DNA of 28,029 nucleotides, from positions 1 to 28,029 of IMG/VR virus record IMGVR_UViG_3300042507_008101; one strand, 5' to 3'. Position 1 is the first letter of the stretch; every line of letters starts with the position of its first letter. This document shows positions 1-6,187 of this stretch, in pieces. The notes under the pieces were generated by a model. That model was not told the origin of the DNA, did no database searches, and saw nothing but the letters and a program-made list of their open reading frames with translations. This DNA comes from a virus. Both the position numbers and the translations under genes were made by a program.

Positions 1-1
1 T

Positions 2-385
2 ATTAAAAATTTAGGCGATGAATTAAAGAAGTTTGGGGTGGGTTGCTATAACAATAAAAGCAAAGCCATATCAGATTTAATATCAAAAAATTTAGATTTA
101 TCGACTTGTTCAATAGAAGATCTTGAAAACGTTTGGGGATTGGGACCCAAAAGTGTCAGATGTTTTATGATCCACACAAGAAAAAATCAAAACATAGCTG
201 GGCTTGACAGGCATGTTTTAAGATACTTAAGAGAACTGGGGCACAAAGTTCCTAAGTCTACACCCAATAAAAAACAATATTTAGAAATTGAAAAAATATT
301 TATTGATTTGGCAAAAAGTATGGGTAAAAGCATAAGCGAGCTTGATCTTGAAATATGGACCAAATACAGAAAGAAAACAGCATGA
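2..385 (+). CDS. HhH-GPD-type DNA glycosylase, 5'-truncated by the window edge
   Basis: The frame is open from base 2, so the N-terminus lies outside the window; the GTG at 38 is probably internal. The visible part matches the C-terminal half of helix-hairpin-helix base-excision glycosylases (endonuclease III/OGG superfamily). Counting from the GTG, the hairpin GLGPKS is at residues 34-39 and LDRHV at 56-60. In the family the Lys after the hairpin glycines (K38 here) and the Asp of (L/V)DxHV (D57) are the catalytic lyase and activating residues, and both are present, so the enzyme looks active. No Cys cluster for an iron-sulfur centre follows. It overlaps the next gene by four bases (ATGA), as the first visible member of an operon. 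The damaged base recognised cannot be told. Confidence 0.75.
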   Translation: MKNLGDELKKFGVGCYNNKSKAISDLISKNLDLSTCSIEDLENVWGLGPKSVRCFMIHTRKNQNIAGLDRHVLRYLRELGHKVPKSTPNKKQYLEIEKIFIDLAKSMGKSISELDLEIWTKYRKKTA

Positions 386-567
386 ATAACATTAAATGGA
401 CTTTTGAAAAATGTAAAAAAGAAGCAAAGAAATATTCTACAAAAATTGAATTTAAAAAGGAATGTAAAAATAGAAATGAGTTTAAGACAAAATACAAAGG
501 TGGTTACCACGCATCTTTAAAAAATAATTGGTTAAATGAATTTTTTATAAAGGATAATAAAAAATGA
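382..567 (+). CDS. small phage module protein of the W-x-x-E-x-C-x-x-E-A type
   Basis: A 61-aa protein, start chosen at the ATG overlapping the preceding stop (ATGA); an in-frame ATG at 355 would lie inside the upstream gene. The pattern (WTFEKCKKEAKKY near residues 6-18, then EF, then a YHASLKNNWL element) resembles a short module I know from many phage proteins and homing-endonuclease-associated regions, of the form W-s-x-E-x-C-x-x-E-A-x-k-y ... aY-x-A-x-x-x-gWl. There it is thought to be a small DNA-binding or accessory module. Here it stands alone between the glycosylase and the deaminase. The assignment is a pattern match, and the function is unknown. Confidence 0.65.
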   Translation: MNNIKWTFEKCKKEAKKYSTKIEFKKECKNRNEFKTKYKGGYHASLKNNWLNEFFIKDNKK

Positions 568-1004
568 ACAACTGGGATATAAAATTCTTAGAACTATCAG
601 ACCACATATCAAATTGGTCAAAAGACAAACACACCAAAGTCGGTGCTGTCATAGTAAACGATTCAAACAGAATAGTTTCAACTGGGTATAATGGTATGCC
701 TATTGGAGCTGATGACTCTATTTTGTCAAGATATAGTAGAGAAAATAAATACTTTTATTTTGAACATGCGGAAAGAAATGCTATTTATTCTGCCGCAGAT
801 AAAGGGGATTCTACACGAGACTCTACAATTTATATAAATAATCTATATCCATGCGCAGACTGTGCAAGAGCCATAATTCAAGCAAGAATTAAAAGAGTGG
901 TTTGTTCCAAGCCTGTTTTTGATCACGAAAGATGGGGGAAAAGTTGGACTGTTGCAAATGAGCTATTTGTGGAGTGTGGCGTGGAAGTAATATACTTTAA
1001 ATAA
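564..1004 (+). CDS. deoxycytidylate (dCMP) deaminase
   Basis: A 146-aa zinc-dependent deaminase of the cytidine/deoxycytidylate deaminase fold. The zinc-binding and catalytic signature is complete: HAE at residues 68-70 and PCADC at 96-100 (zinc ligands H68, C97, C100; proton shuttle E70). The length suits the short phage/bacterial dCMP deaminases that convert dCMP to dUMP for thymidylate synthesis in the infected cytoplasm. A further zinc site as in T4 Cd is not evident. The ATG overlaps the previous stop (ATGA), so it is translationally coupled. With an AT-rich genome, making dTTP precursors is a plausible selective role, though that is inference. Another substrate of the superfamily (e.g. 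tRNA adenosine) is unlikely given the size and phage context. Confidence 0.9.
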   Translation: MNNWDIKFLELSDHISNWSKDKHTKVGAVIVNDSNRIVSTGYNGMPIGADDSILSRYSRENKYFYFEHAERNAIYSAADKGDSTRDSTIYINNLYPCADCARAIIQARIKRVVCSKPVFDHERWGKSWTVANELFVECGVEVIYFK

Positions 1005-1020
1005 AATTGGAAAATATTAA

Positions 1021-1626
1021 ATGCTAGAGCAGTTGGAAAAAGATTTAACCAAATCCATAGTCACAACAAACACGCTCACCAGCGGATCTAAATTTATAGA
1101 TGAGGCTAGCAGAAGAAGCGGAGCTTTTAATGATCCTTTGTACATACCTTTCTACTACCATCTGGGAAAATATTTATATCCCAAAAACTTGCTAGAGATA
1201 GGAACTGATTTGGGTTTTATCAGCAGTTGTTTTCTTAAATCTTGCAAAACTGTAGATTACCTATTAACAGTTCAAAATAAATCAAACAATCATTGGGATG
1301 ATAAACTGGGGAGGTCTAATATAAAAAGAAATTATAAAAAAGACCTTGAATTATATTATGGAGAGTTGCTGGATAAAGAGCTGTTGGACAAAATTGAAAA
1401 TAAAATGTTCGACTTAGCAATAATCAACTTTCAAGGAAGTTATGACAGCCTGTTTACTTTATGTGACTTTATATATTTAAAATTAAACAAAGATGGTTTT
1501 ATCGCAATAGATTTTATAAAAAGTAATAAAAAAAATGAAGAAATATTTTTTAATATTGCAAATGGATATAAAAAAGAATATAAAGTGTTTAACACAAGAT
1601 ACGGAACTGGAGTAATTAAAAAATAA
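1021..1626 (+). CDS. class I SAM-dependent methyltransferase-like protein
   Basis: A 201-aa protein. Residues around 59-66 (LLEIGTDLGF) resemble motif I, the SAM-binding glycine-rich loop of Rossmann methyltransferases. A later FDLAIINFQGSYDSLF stretch followed by LNKDGFIAIDF resembles motifs IV-VI of the Methyltransf_24-like group. The loop is degenerate (G-T-D-L-G rather than G-x-G-x-G), so activity is uncertain, and the substrate (small molecule, glycan or protein) cannot be read. The start at 1021 has only a weak GGAAAA upstream; no better start exists. It follows the deaminase by 16 bases and ends in a TAATG overlap with the next gene, so it belongs to the same operon. Confidence 0.55.
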   Translation: MLEQLEKDLTKSIVTTNTLTSGSKFIDEASRRSGAFNDPLYIPFYYHLGKYLYPKNLLEIGTDLGFISSCFLKSCKTVDYLLTVQNKSNNHWDDKLGRSNIKRNYKKDLELYYGELLDKELLDKIENKMFDLAIINFQGSYDSLFTLCDFIYLKLNKDGFIAIDFIKSNKKNEEIFFNIANGYKKEYKVFNTRYGTGVIKK

Positions 1627-2297
1627 TGGGATACGAAGTAATTTTTTATTATAAATCAAAAGACAAAGAAACGGGAACCTATAAAGAAGAAGAATCAAAC
1701 AACTTCAAAAAAAGAGTTGGAGATCCTTATGAAGATACACCCATAGAAAAGCTTGCTTCTGTTATTATGAAGCAATTGGCAAGAAGAGATGTGTGGGTTG
1801 AAGATGTAGAAATTTATGAAATAACTAAAAAGAAAATCAGTTTCAAAGAAACTAAAAATGGAATTATAATTAAAAACAAAAAGATTATTTTAGATGACAA
1901 TTTTGAAATAGATATAAAACAAGAAAGCGACGAAACAGAAGTTGTTGAATCGAGATCAGAAATTCCGGCGCAACAAAAAAGTGAAGCTGGTGTTGTGAAA
2001 GGAACCACAAGAGTTTTAAGAAGAATGTTGTTCGCCCCAGAACCACAACAGCAGATCAATTTGCTTAAACAGGGTGTCAAGCTCACTCCAGATAAAGTCT
2101 ATGATATCTATAAAATAGAAAAAGGATTAAATGGTGTAAGTGAAATTTATCTTTTAATAGACGATAATAATCATGAAAAAAAGGTATCAGACGATTGCTT
2201 TGTCCCAGCCACAACTTTATCTCAACAGGACGAAGAAGAAAGTGATGGTCTTAATTGGGGCGGTGTTATAAAAGGTAGTCTTCCATCAGTAAGGTGA
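1626..2297 (+). CDS. conserved phage hypothetical protein, 223 aa
   Basis: No firm family. The ATG uses the last base of the previous stop (TAATG). The N-terminal ~90 residues mix short beta-like and helical stretches (YEVIFYYKSKDKETG, then IEKLASVIMKQLARR). A charged, low-complexity linker with several E/S/Q residues sits near 100-130. The C-terminal part (KLTPDKVYDIYKI ... EIYLLIDDNNHEKKVSDD-FVP) looks like a compact beta domain seen at the ends of other phage proteins, in which a DD-x-G-like turn precedes V-S-D-x-x-FVP. The operon position suggests an early or middle infection role, but nothing specific can be assigned. Confidence 0.6.
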   Translation: MGYEVIFYYKSKDKETGTYKEEESNNFKKRVGDPYEDTPIEKLASVIMKQLARRDVWVEDVEIYEITKKKISFKETKNGIIIKNKKIILDDNFEIDIKQESDETEVVESRSEIPAQQKSEAGVVKGTTRVLRRMLFAPEPQQQINLLKQGVKLTPDKVYDIYKIEKGLNGVSEIYLLIDDNNHEKKVSDDCFVPATTLSQQDEEESDGLNWGGVIKGSLPSVR

Positions 2298-2301
2298 AAA
2301 A

Positions 2302-2694
2302 ATGAGTAAAAAACAAAAAGAAAGAAAAAAGAAAAACAGAGAAAAGATAGCAAGAGCAAGAGTGCTATCTAGAAGAAAACAGATCAGAGAATCAGCGAAA
2401 AAAGAAAAACAAGATCAACTTAGATTTGAGACAGAATATGAATTAAAAAATGGAAAGCAAAAGCCTTTTATGAAAAATATAGACCCCGAGCTGGAAAAAA
2501 TAAAAAATGAAAATATTAAAAATAAGTTGGAAAGAAATATGAAACTGTTGGAAGCACTTGAACAAGAATATATCAGAGAGCAAAAAGAGCGTGAAGAAAA
2601 TATGAAGTTAACAGAAGGTATGGACTTAAAAGAAAAAATAAAGACTATCGCAGAAAAAAATCTGGAAGAAAAATCAGATAAACCTATTGAATGA
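2302..2694 (+). CDS. lysine/glutamate-rich coiled-coil-like hypothetical protein
   Basis: A 130-aa, highly charged protein with no hydrophobic core segment. The first 40 residues are very basic (KKQKERKKKNREK, RRKQIRES), followed by long helix-prone stretches rich in E, K and L (EKIKNENIKNKLERNMKLLEALEQEY), the pattern of an extended helix or coiled coil. A good Shine-Dalgarno (AAGGTG) precedes the ATG, inside the end of the upstream gene. Nucleic-acid binding by the basic N-terminus is possible but is inference. Its stop codon overlaps the -35 box of the promoter for the gp32-like gene. Confidence 0.6.
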   Translation: MSKKQKERKKKNREKIARARVLSRRKQIRESAKKEKQDQLRFETEYELKNGKQKPFMKNIDPELEKIKNENIKNKLERNMKLLEALEQEYIREQKEREENMKLTEGMDLKEKIKTIAEKNLEEKSDKPIE

Positions 2695-2714
2695 AAAAAA
2701 GCTTTGGTTATAAT
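2687..2714 (+). promoter_or_regulatory. sigma70-like promoter for the gp32-like gene
   Basis: TTGAAT at 2687-2692, a 16-base spacer, and a perfect TATAAT at 2709-2714, ending 47 bases before the ATG at 2762. The -35 overlaps the stop codon of the upstream gene, so the ssDNA-binding protein can be made independently of the metabolism operon. The same -35 hexamer, spacer length and -10 recur at 5392-5419. Confidence 0.6.
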
Positions 2715-2761
2715 GAATCTGTTCTAACAAATAACACCCACCTAATTATAGGAGTTCAGTC

Positions 2762-3715
2762 ATGGCAGCTTACGAAGCACTCGACCTAAGTGATCTTGAA
2801 TTAGAGAGCAATAGAGTTAATTCAAAGGGACCGAATGGAGAGGGAAATAATAATTCCTACGTCAGATATCCTGACGCAAATTCGTTCGTTACCCTCAGAC
2901 TCCTCCCCAGACGTAAGGGAGAACCTTTATTTTGTGCAGTCAAATACCATATGCTCAGAGACAGCAATGGAAACAAAAAGATTTTCTTTAGCCCAAAACA
3001 GCTTGTCAAAACTGACAAGGGTCCAAAGTGGGTTGGAGACAATACAGTGATTGATAAGTATTTAAGAGATCTTTGGGCTAAGAGTGATAAAGTAACTGGT
3101 AAGGCTCAGGATGATCTCCGAAATCAGTACAGAGAGTTAAAGGGGATTGAGCGTTACTACTACAATGTTATGCAAAGACAGGAAAAAGATCCCAAAACCG
3201 GTGAGACCCTCAAAAACACTGGACCAAAGATCTTCAGTTGTGGAAAAACAATTCATGCCATGATTGTCAGAGCAATCGTTGGAGACAAAGATGCTGGGGA
3301 AGAAGCTCTGGGAGATGTTACAAATCCCAAGTCTGGAAGAGACTTCAAGCTAGTCAAGAAGATGAATGGAGAGTATCCCAACTACGATCTATCAAAGTTC
3401 TTAGATAGTTCACCTTTGGGTGAGTCGGATGAGGTCAACACTTGGCTAGAGAATCTCCATGATCTTCAGGCTATCAGGGTTGTCAAAACTGAAGATGAAC
3501 TTAAACACGCATTAAAGGTTCATCTTGGTTTGGTTGAAGAGGCTACTCAGAGTGATGATAGCTATGATCCATCTGAATTTACCTCAAAACCTTCTGCCAA
3601 GACTTCAAAGCCCACTTCATCTGCTGATCTGGGTCTGGAAACAGTTTCGTCAACAGTTGTAGAAGAAGAAGTAATGGCTGATGATGAATTTCTCAAGGAA
3701 ATAGACGATCTGTGA
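2762..3715 (+). CDS. 32: gp32-like single-stranded DNA-binding protein
   Basis: A 317-aa helix-destabilising protein of T4 gp32 type, coating ssDNA during replication and recombination in the cytoplasm. Evidence: the OB-fold region begins SFVTLRLLPRRKGEPLF (residues 41-57) and continues through a KYHML element. The FSCGKTIHAMI and DFKLVKKMNGEYPNYDLSKF stretches match the order of gp32 core elements. The C-terminus is strongly acidic (EEEVMADDEFLKEIDDL), as expected for the partner-binding A domain. Length is close to T4 gp32 (301 aa). The His of the T4 zinc site seems kept (H63), but the three Cys ligands are replaced (around F75/F76, T95, D98), so the zinc-binding subdomain is probably lost. 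AGGAG at 2750-2754 gives a strong ribosome binding site, and a strong terminator follows. Confidence 0.9.
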   Translation: MAAYEALDLSDLELESNRVNSKGPNGEGNNNSYVRYPDANSFVTLRLLPRRKGEPLFCAVKYHMLRDSNGNKKIFFSPKQLVKTDKGPKWVGDNTVIDKYLRDLWAKSDKVTGKAQDDLRNQYRELKGIERYYYNVMQRQEKDPKTGETLKNTGPKIFSCGKTIHAMIVRAIVGDKDAGEEALGDVTNPKSGRDFKLVKKMNGEYPNYDLSKFLDSSPLGESDEVNTWLENLHDLQAIRVVKTEDELKHALKVHLGLVEEATQSDDSYDPSEFTSKPSAKTSKPTSSADLGLETVSSTVVEEEVMADDEFLKEIDDL

Positions 3716-3733
3716 AGTGTGGGTGCCGCTCGA

Positions 3734-3774
3734 CCCCGCAGCCTAGACAACGCCTAGGCTGCGGGGTTTTTTTT
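3734..3774 (+). terminator. strong rho-independent terminator after the gp32-like gene
   Basis: A perfect 13-bp GC-rich stem (CCCCGCAGCCTAG at 3734-3746 paired with 3754-3766), a 7-base loop, and eight T residues at 3767-3774. It starts 18 bases after the stop codon. Only 30 bases separate it from the recombinase ATG and no clear promoter is visible in them, so it may attenuate rather than fully stop transcription. Confidence 0.92.
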
Positions 3775-3804
3775 CAAACACAATTATTAAAAGGAATTGT
3801 AAAA

Positions 3805-5028
3805 ATGGGACGTAAAAAAATATCAAGCTCATCCGATGACTCTCTCGATGATCTGTTTAAAGAAATTGCTTCTGAAACAGGTGGAGATGTTTTAGATAAA
3901 ATAGATAGTGTAAACTACTTCGTAGACACTGGTAGCTTGGCTTTAAACTACATATGCAGTGGTAAATTTATAGATGGTGGAATACCTGGGGGCAAATTAA
4001 CTGAAATTTATGGCCCTTCAAGTTCTGCAAAAAGCTTGTTTGGCAACAATATTCTTTTTGGCTGCCAGAAAATGGGCGGCATCCCAGTTCTTCTAGACTG
4101 TGAAAATAGTGCAAATAAAGAATTTATAATGAAGGCAAGCCATTGTGATCTTAATAAGGTTTTGAGATATACTCCTCAAAGCCTTGAAGAAGTTTTCGCA
4201 AAAATGTATTCAGTTATAGAAAAAATTAGAAAGAAAGATTCCGAGAGACCAATTGTAATAGTTTACGACAGCATTGGCGTATCTCCAAGTGCAAGAGAAT
4301 TAAGAGAGGTGGATCTCCCAGAAGGTTACGATAAAGCCACATACAAGAGAATTGTGGGTGGCAATGAGCAGCCTGGAGAAAGAGCTAAAATCTGCTCCAG
4401 AGAGCTGAGAAAACTCAACACTGTTATGGAGAAGAGCGGTGCCACTGTAATAATTTTGAATCAGACTCGTGAAAAAATTGGAATAATGTTCGGCAACCCA
4501 GAAACAACGGCAGGTGGTGGTAATGCACTTCCGTTTTATGCAAGTTGCAGAATCAGACCTCAGACTCAAAAGAAAATAGAGAAGAAAATAACAGCCAAGA
4601 AAAACAAAATTCTTGGTGTTAACATAAAGTTAAAAAATGTTAAAAATAAAACTCACAAGCCTTTTGTTGAGTCTGAGGGTATACAGTTACTTTTTGATAA
4701 AGGAATAAACCCCCTTAGTGGTCTTCTTACATGCTTATTAGAGGCAGAAAGACTAGAGGCGAAAGGTGCTGGTAATTTTATTATAAAAGATGATTATTTA
4801 GGAGACGACAAAGAGGATAATAAATTCAAGGCATCACTAGAGAAAAATGAAATGCCGCTAGATGTCGTGTTGAATAACCCAAAGTTGATCAATGCAACCT
4901 CCAGAGAACAGGTGGAAAGCTATTTTGCTCCATATATGGAAGCAATTAGTTTTGAAATTTCTGGGGACATCATGGAAGTTGAATCATCAGATGATGATGA
5001 TGATTTGATAGATTCAGAATTAGCATAA
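3805..5028 (+). CDS. uvsX: RecA/UvsX-type recombinase
   Basis: A 407-aa strand-exchange ATPase. The start is placed at ATG 3805 after AAGGAA; the longer frame from 3712 would run through the terminator. The Walker A is GPSSSAKS (residues 70-77), with Ala in place of the usual Gly before the Lys. T4 UvsX (GPSKSFKS) also deviates there, so activity is likely kept. The catalytic Glu is E100 (LLDCEN), Walker B is VIVYDS (about 151-156), and the allosteric Gln and L2 loop are clear (LNQTREKIGIMFGNPETTAGGGN, in two halves near 218-240). The C-terminus is acidic (SSDDDDDLIDSELA), a feature of bacterial RecA. It acts with the gp32-like protein just upstream in recombination-dependent replication and repair. 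Confidence 0.93.
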   Translation: MGRKKISSSSDDSLDDLFKEIASETGGDVLDKIDSVNYFVDTGSLALNYICSGKFIDGGIPGGKLTEIYGPSSSAKSLFGNNILFGCQKMGGIPVLLDCENSANKEFIMKASHCDLNKVLRYTPQSLEEVFAKMYSVIEKIRKKDSERPIVIVYDSIGVSPSARELREVDLPEGYDKATYKRIVGGNEQPGERAKICSRELRKLNTVMEKSGATVIILNQTREKIGIMFGNPETTAGGGNALPFYASCRIRPQTQKKIEKKITAKKNKILGVNIKLKNVKNKTHKPFVESEGIQLLFDKGINPLSGLLTCLLEAERLEAKGAGNFIIKDDYLGDDKEDNKFKASLEKNEMPLDVVLNNPKLINATSREQVESYFAPYMEAISFEISGDIMEVESSDDDDDLIDSELA

Positions 5029-5078
5029 AAAACAACCAAACCTCCACCGATTATATTAAAGGTGGAGGTTTGGTTGTT
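5027..5078. terminator. bidirectional hairpin terminator between convergent genes
   Basis: A perfect 18-bp inverted repeat: 5031-5048 pairs with 5061-5078, with a 12-base loop. It lies between the recombinase (+) and a small minus-strand gene. On the minus strand the stem is followed by a T run (the A run at 5027-5032 on +), so it terminates leftward transcription well; on the plus strand the downstream tract is only GTATTTAT. Confidence 0.85.
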
Positions 5079-5105
5079 GTATTTATATCTGTAGCTTTCC
5101 TAAGC

Positions 5106-5306
5106 TCAGTCCTTAGCCTTGCCGCCCTTTAGCTTCACCAAAGCATCGGCAGCGATTGGCAGGAAGTAGGAGTCAGGATACTGACCTCTTGCCACAGCGT
5201 CCGGGTAAGCCCAGGTCGCTATTCCGCCTCTTTTTGTCTTTTCGTCAAGAATAAAGACTGGTAGTTCTTTTTTGGTTTCAGTAGCCCAATCAATAAAATT
5301 TTTCAT
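5106..5306 (-). CDS. small protein with capsid-targeting-like N-terminus, 66 aa
   Basis: It starts MKNFIDWATET, resembling the T4 capsid-targeting sequence of internal proteins (MKTYQEFIAE) in having M-K-x-F/Y-x-x-W/F, but without a good (L/I)-x-E cleavage site in the first 20 residues. The body carries YPDAVARGQYPDSYFL...AADAL, which resembles YPPGYGGIALYPPQWYL...SADAI in the 8177 protein, so the two probably share a fold or role. GAGGT stands five bases before the ATG. It is a monocistronic minus-strand unit ending at the shared palindromic terminator. An internal head or virion role is inference from the N-terminus; no enzymatic motif is visible. Confidence 0.6.
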   Translation of the reverse strand: MKNFIDWATETKKELPVFILDEKTKRGGIATWAYPDAVARGQYPDSYFLPIAADALVKLKGGKAKD

Positions 5307-5358
5307 TTTTACCTCACTAATGGTTGCAATAGTTGCAAAGTATCTATTACTTATATAT

Positions 5359-5380
5359 CAAAAATTATTCAAAAATTATT
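5359..5380 (+). repeat. tandem 11-bp A/T direct repeat upstream of a promoter
   Basis: CAAAAATTATT occurs twice head to tail (5359-5369, 5370-5380), ending 11 bases before the -35 at 5392. Its position fits an UP element or an activator/repressor site. A second pair, TTGCAA twice, lies just upstream near 5323-5337. Confidence 0.55.
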
Positions 5381-5391
5381 TACAAAACATC

Positions 5392-5419
5392 TTGAATTTT
5401 AAAAAAAATTATGTATAAT
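5392..5419 (+). promoter_or_regulatory. sigma70-like promoter for the 5513 gene
   Basis: TTGAAT at 5392-5397, 16-base spacer, TATAAT at 5414-5419. The architecture matches the promoter of the gp32-like gene. The leader to the ATG at 5513 is about 85 bases and contains an inverted repeat. Confidence 0.65.
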
Positions 5420-5447
5420 AGAAGTATCAAGCGAGCAATAAAGATCG

Positions 5448-5476
5448 ACTTTAAAAACAAATGTAGTTTTTAAAGT
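5448..5476 (+). promoter_or_regulatory. 5'-leader stem-loop
   Basis: ACTTTAAAAAC (5448-5458) pairs perfectly with GTTTTTAAAGT (5466-5476) around a 7-base loop, inside the transcribed leader between promoter and 5513. There is no U run after it, so it is more likely an mRNA-stabilising element or protein-binding hairpin than a terminator. AAAGGA follows as ribosome binding site. Confidence 0.5.
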
Positions 5477-5512
5477 TTGTCCTTAAAAACTCACACCTAA
5501 GAAAGGATTTTT

Positions 5513-5815
5513 ATGACGAATTTAAATGTCCAGGTATCTTCAAAGAAGATTAGTTCCTCGAATTATTTTGAGGCAACGGTAGATGTTGATGGGCTTCGTC
5601 CAACAAAGTTGGAGAGAAAGGCTGATGGCAGCACATGGTTCTCAACTAGATCGGCTCTTATTACTGCTGCCAAGAATATGGCAAAGAGACTAGGCTACAA
5701 TAATGTCCGAATTATTGAGTCTGGTAACGCTGTGATCAAGAGAGCAAGCAAGTCTATTCCACCATCAAATACAAAGACTTGCAAAAACAAGAAGAAGACT
5801 GTACTTAGTAGGTAG
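5513..5815 (+). CDS. small basic hypothetical protein, 100 aa
   Basis: Unassigned. The N-terminal half is beta-like (NYFEATVDVDGLRPTKLERKADGSTWFSTRSAL), followed by a helical basic segment (ITAAKNMAKRLGYNNVRIIE) and a lysine/serine-rich tail ending KTCKNKKKTVLSR. The pattern resembles small phage proteins that I know only as conserved hypotheticals. It is a single-gene unit with its own sigma70-like promoter, structured leader, AAAGGA ribosome binding site and downstream terminator, which suggests high or separately timed expression. The basic tail suggests nucleic-acid contact, which is inference. Confidence 0.65.
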   Translation: MTNLNVQVSSKKISSSNYFEATVDVDGLRPTKLERKADGSTWFSTRSALITAAKNMAKRLGYNNVRIIESGNAVIKRASKSIPPSNTKTCKNKKKTVLSR

Positions 5816-5884
5816 TTTAAAACTATAATTGTGTAGTTTAAAACTATAATTGTGTAGTTTAAAACTATAATTGTGTAGTTTAAA
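5812..5884 (+). repeat. 21-bp tandem repeat, about 3.5 copies
   Basis: Three perfect 21-base units (5812-5832, 5833-5853, 5854-5874) and a 10-base partial unit. Each contains the near-palindrome AGTTTAAAACT directly followed by a TATAAT hexamer. The array begins at the stop codon of the 5513 gene and runs up to the terminator stem. Confidence 0.9.
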
Positions 5885-5917
5885 CTCTCCCAGATATCTG
5901 TCTGGGAGGGTTTTTTT
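5885..5917 (+). terminator. rho-independent terminator after the 5513 gene
   Basis: Stem CTCTCCCAGA (5885-5894) with TCTGGGAGGG (5901-5910), one G-T pair, 6-base loop, then seven T residues (5911-5917). Confidence 0.9.
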
Positions 5918-5922
5918 ATATA

Positions 5923-5930
5923 TATAAACA
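5923..5930 (+). promoter_or_regulatory. candidate T4-type late promoter box TATAAACA
   Basis: TATAAACA resembles the T4 late box TATAAATA. It sits 38 bases before the ATG at 5969, with the AAAGGAG ribosome binding site in between. The surroundings are A/T-rich, so chance occurrence is possible. The same octamer precedes the 15649 gene. Confidence 0.35.
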
Positions 5931-5968
5931 ATATATACATATAGGTCCATTAACTAAAGGAGTTTAAT

Positions 5969-6187
5969 ATGGGATGTGGCTGTTCAAAAAATGCTGGTAG
6001 GGTTACAAGAACACAATCGGCAACTACACCTAGAATTGTTCAAAATACGCCAAGACCATCATCGCAAATAGTTAGTCCAAGTAATCTTACACCAAGAGCA
6101 TCTCAAAGTGTTTCTGGTTTGAATGTAAATAGAAATGCTGTTAATCAAATAAGACAGGATGCAATCAAAAGGGCTCTTGGTAAGTAG
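5969..6187 (+). CDS. small Ser/Thr/Arg-rich protein with Cys-rich N-terminus, 72 aa
   Basis: It starts MGCGCSKNAG and continues as a low-complexity segment rich in T, P, S, R and Q. It ends with a short amphipathic stretch (NQIRQDAIKRALGK). AAAGGAG at 5956-5962 is a strong ribosome binding site at good spacing, which supports translation. The CGCSK motif also occurs in the acidic 6936 protein (SCGCSKCGKN), possibly by chance. The 3' end overlaps the convergent 6165-6887 gene by 23 bases. No function can be assigned. Confidence 0.6.
   Translation: MGCGCSKNAGRVTRTQSATTPRIVQNTPRPSSQIVSPSNLTPRASQSVSGLNVNRNAVNQIRQDAIKRALGK

Noticed and set aside
3712-3804. N-terminal extension of the recombinase from an ATG at 3712
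   Set aside because: It would translate through a strong terminator hairpin, overlaps the gp32-like gene's end, and encodes Cys/Pro/Arg-rich sequence unlike RecA; AAGGAA supports ATG 3805.
5812-5884. CRISPR array
   Set aside because: Units are contiguous without spacers and no cas genes are present.
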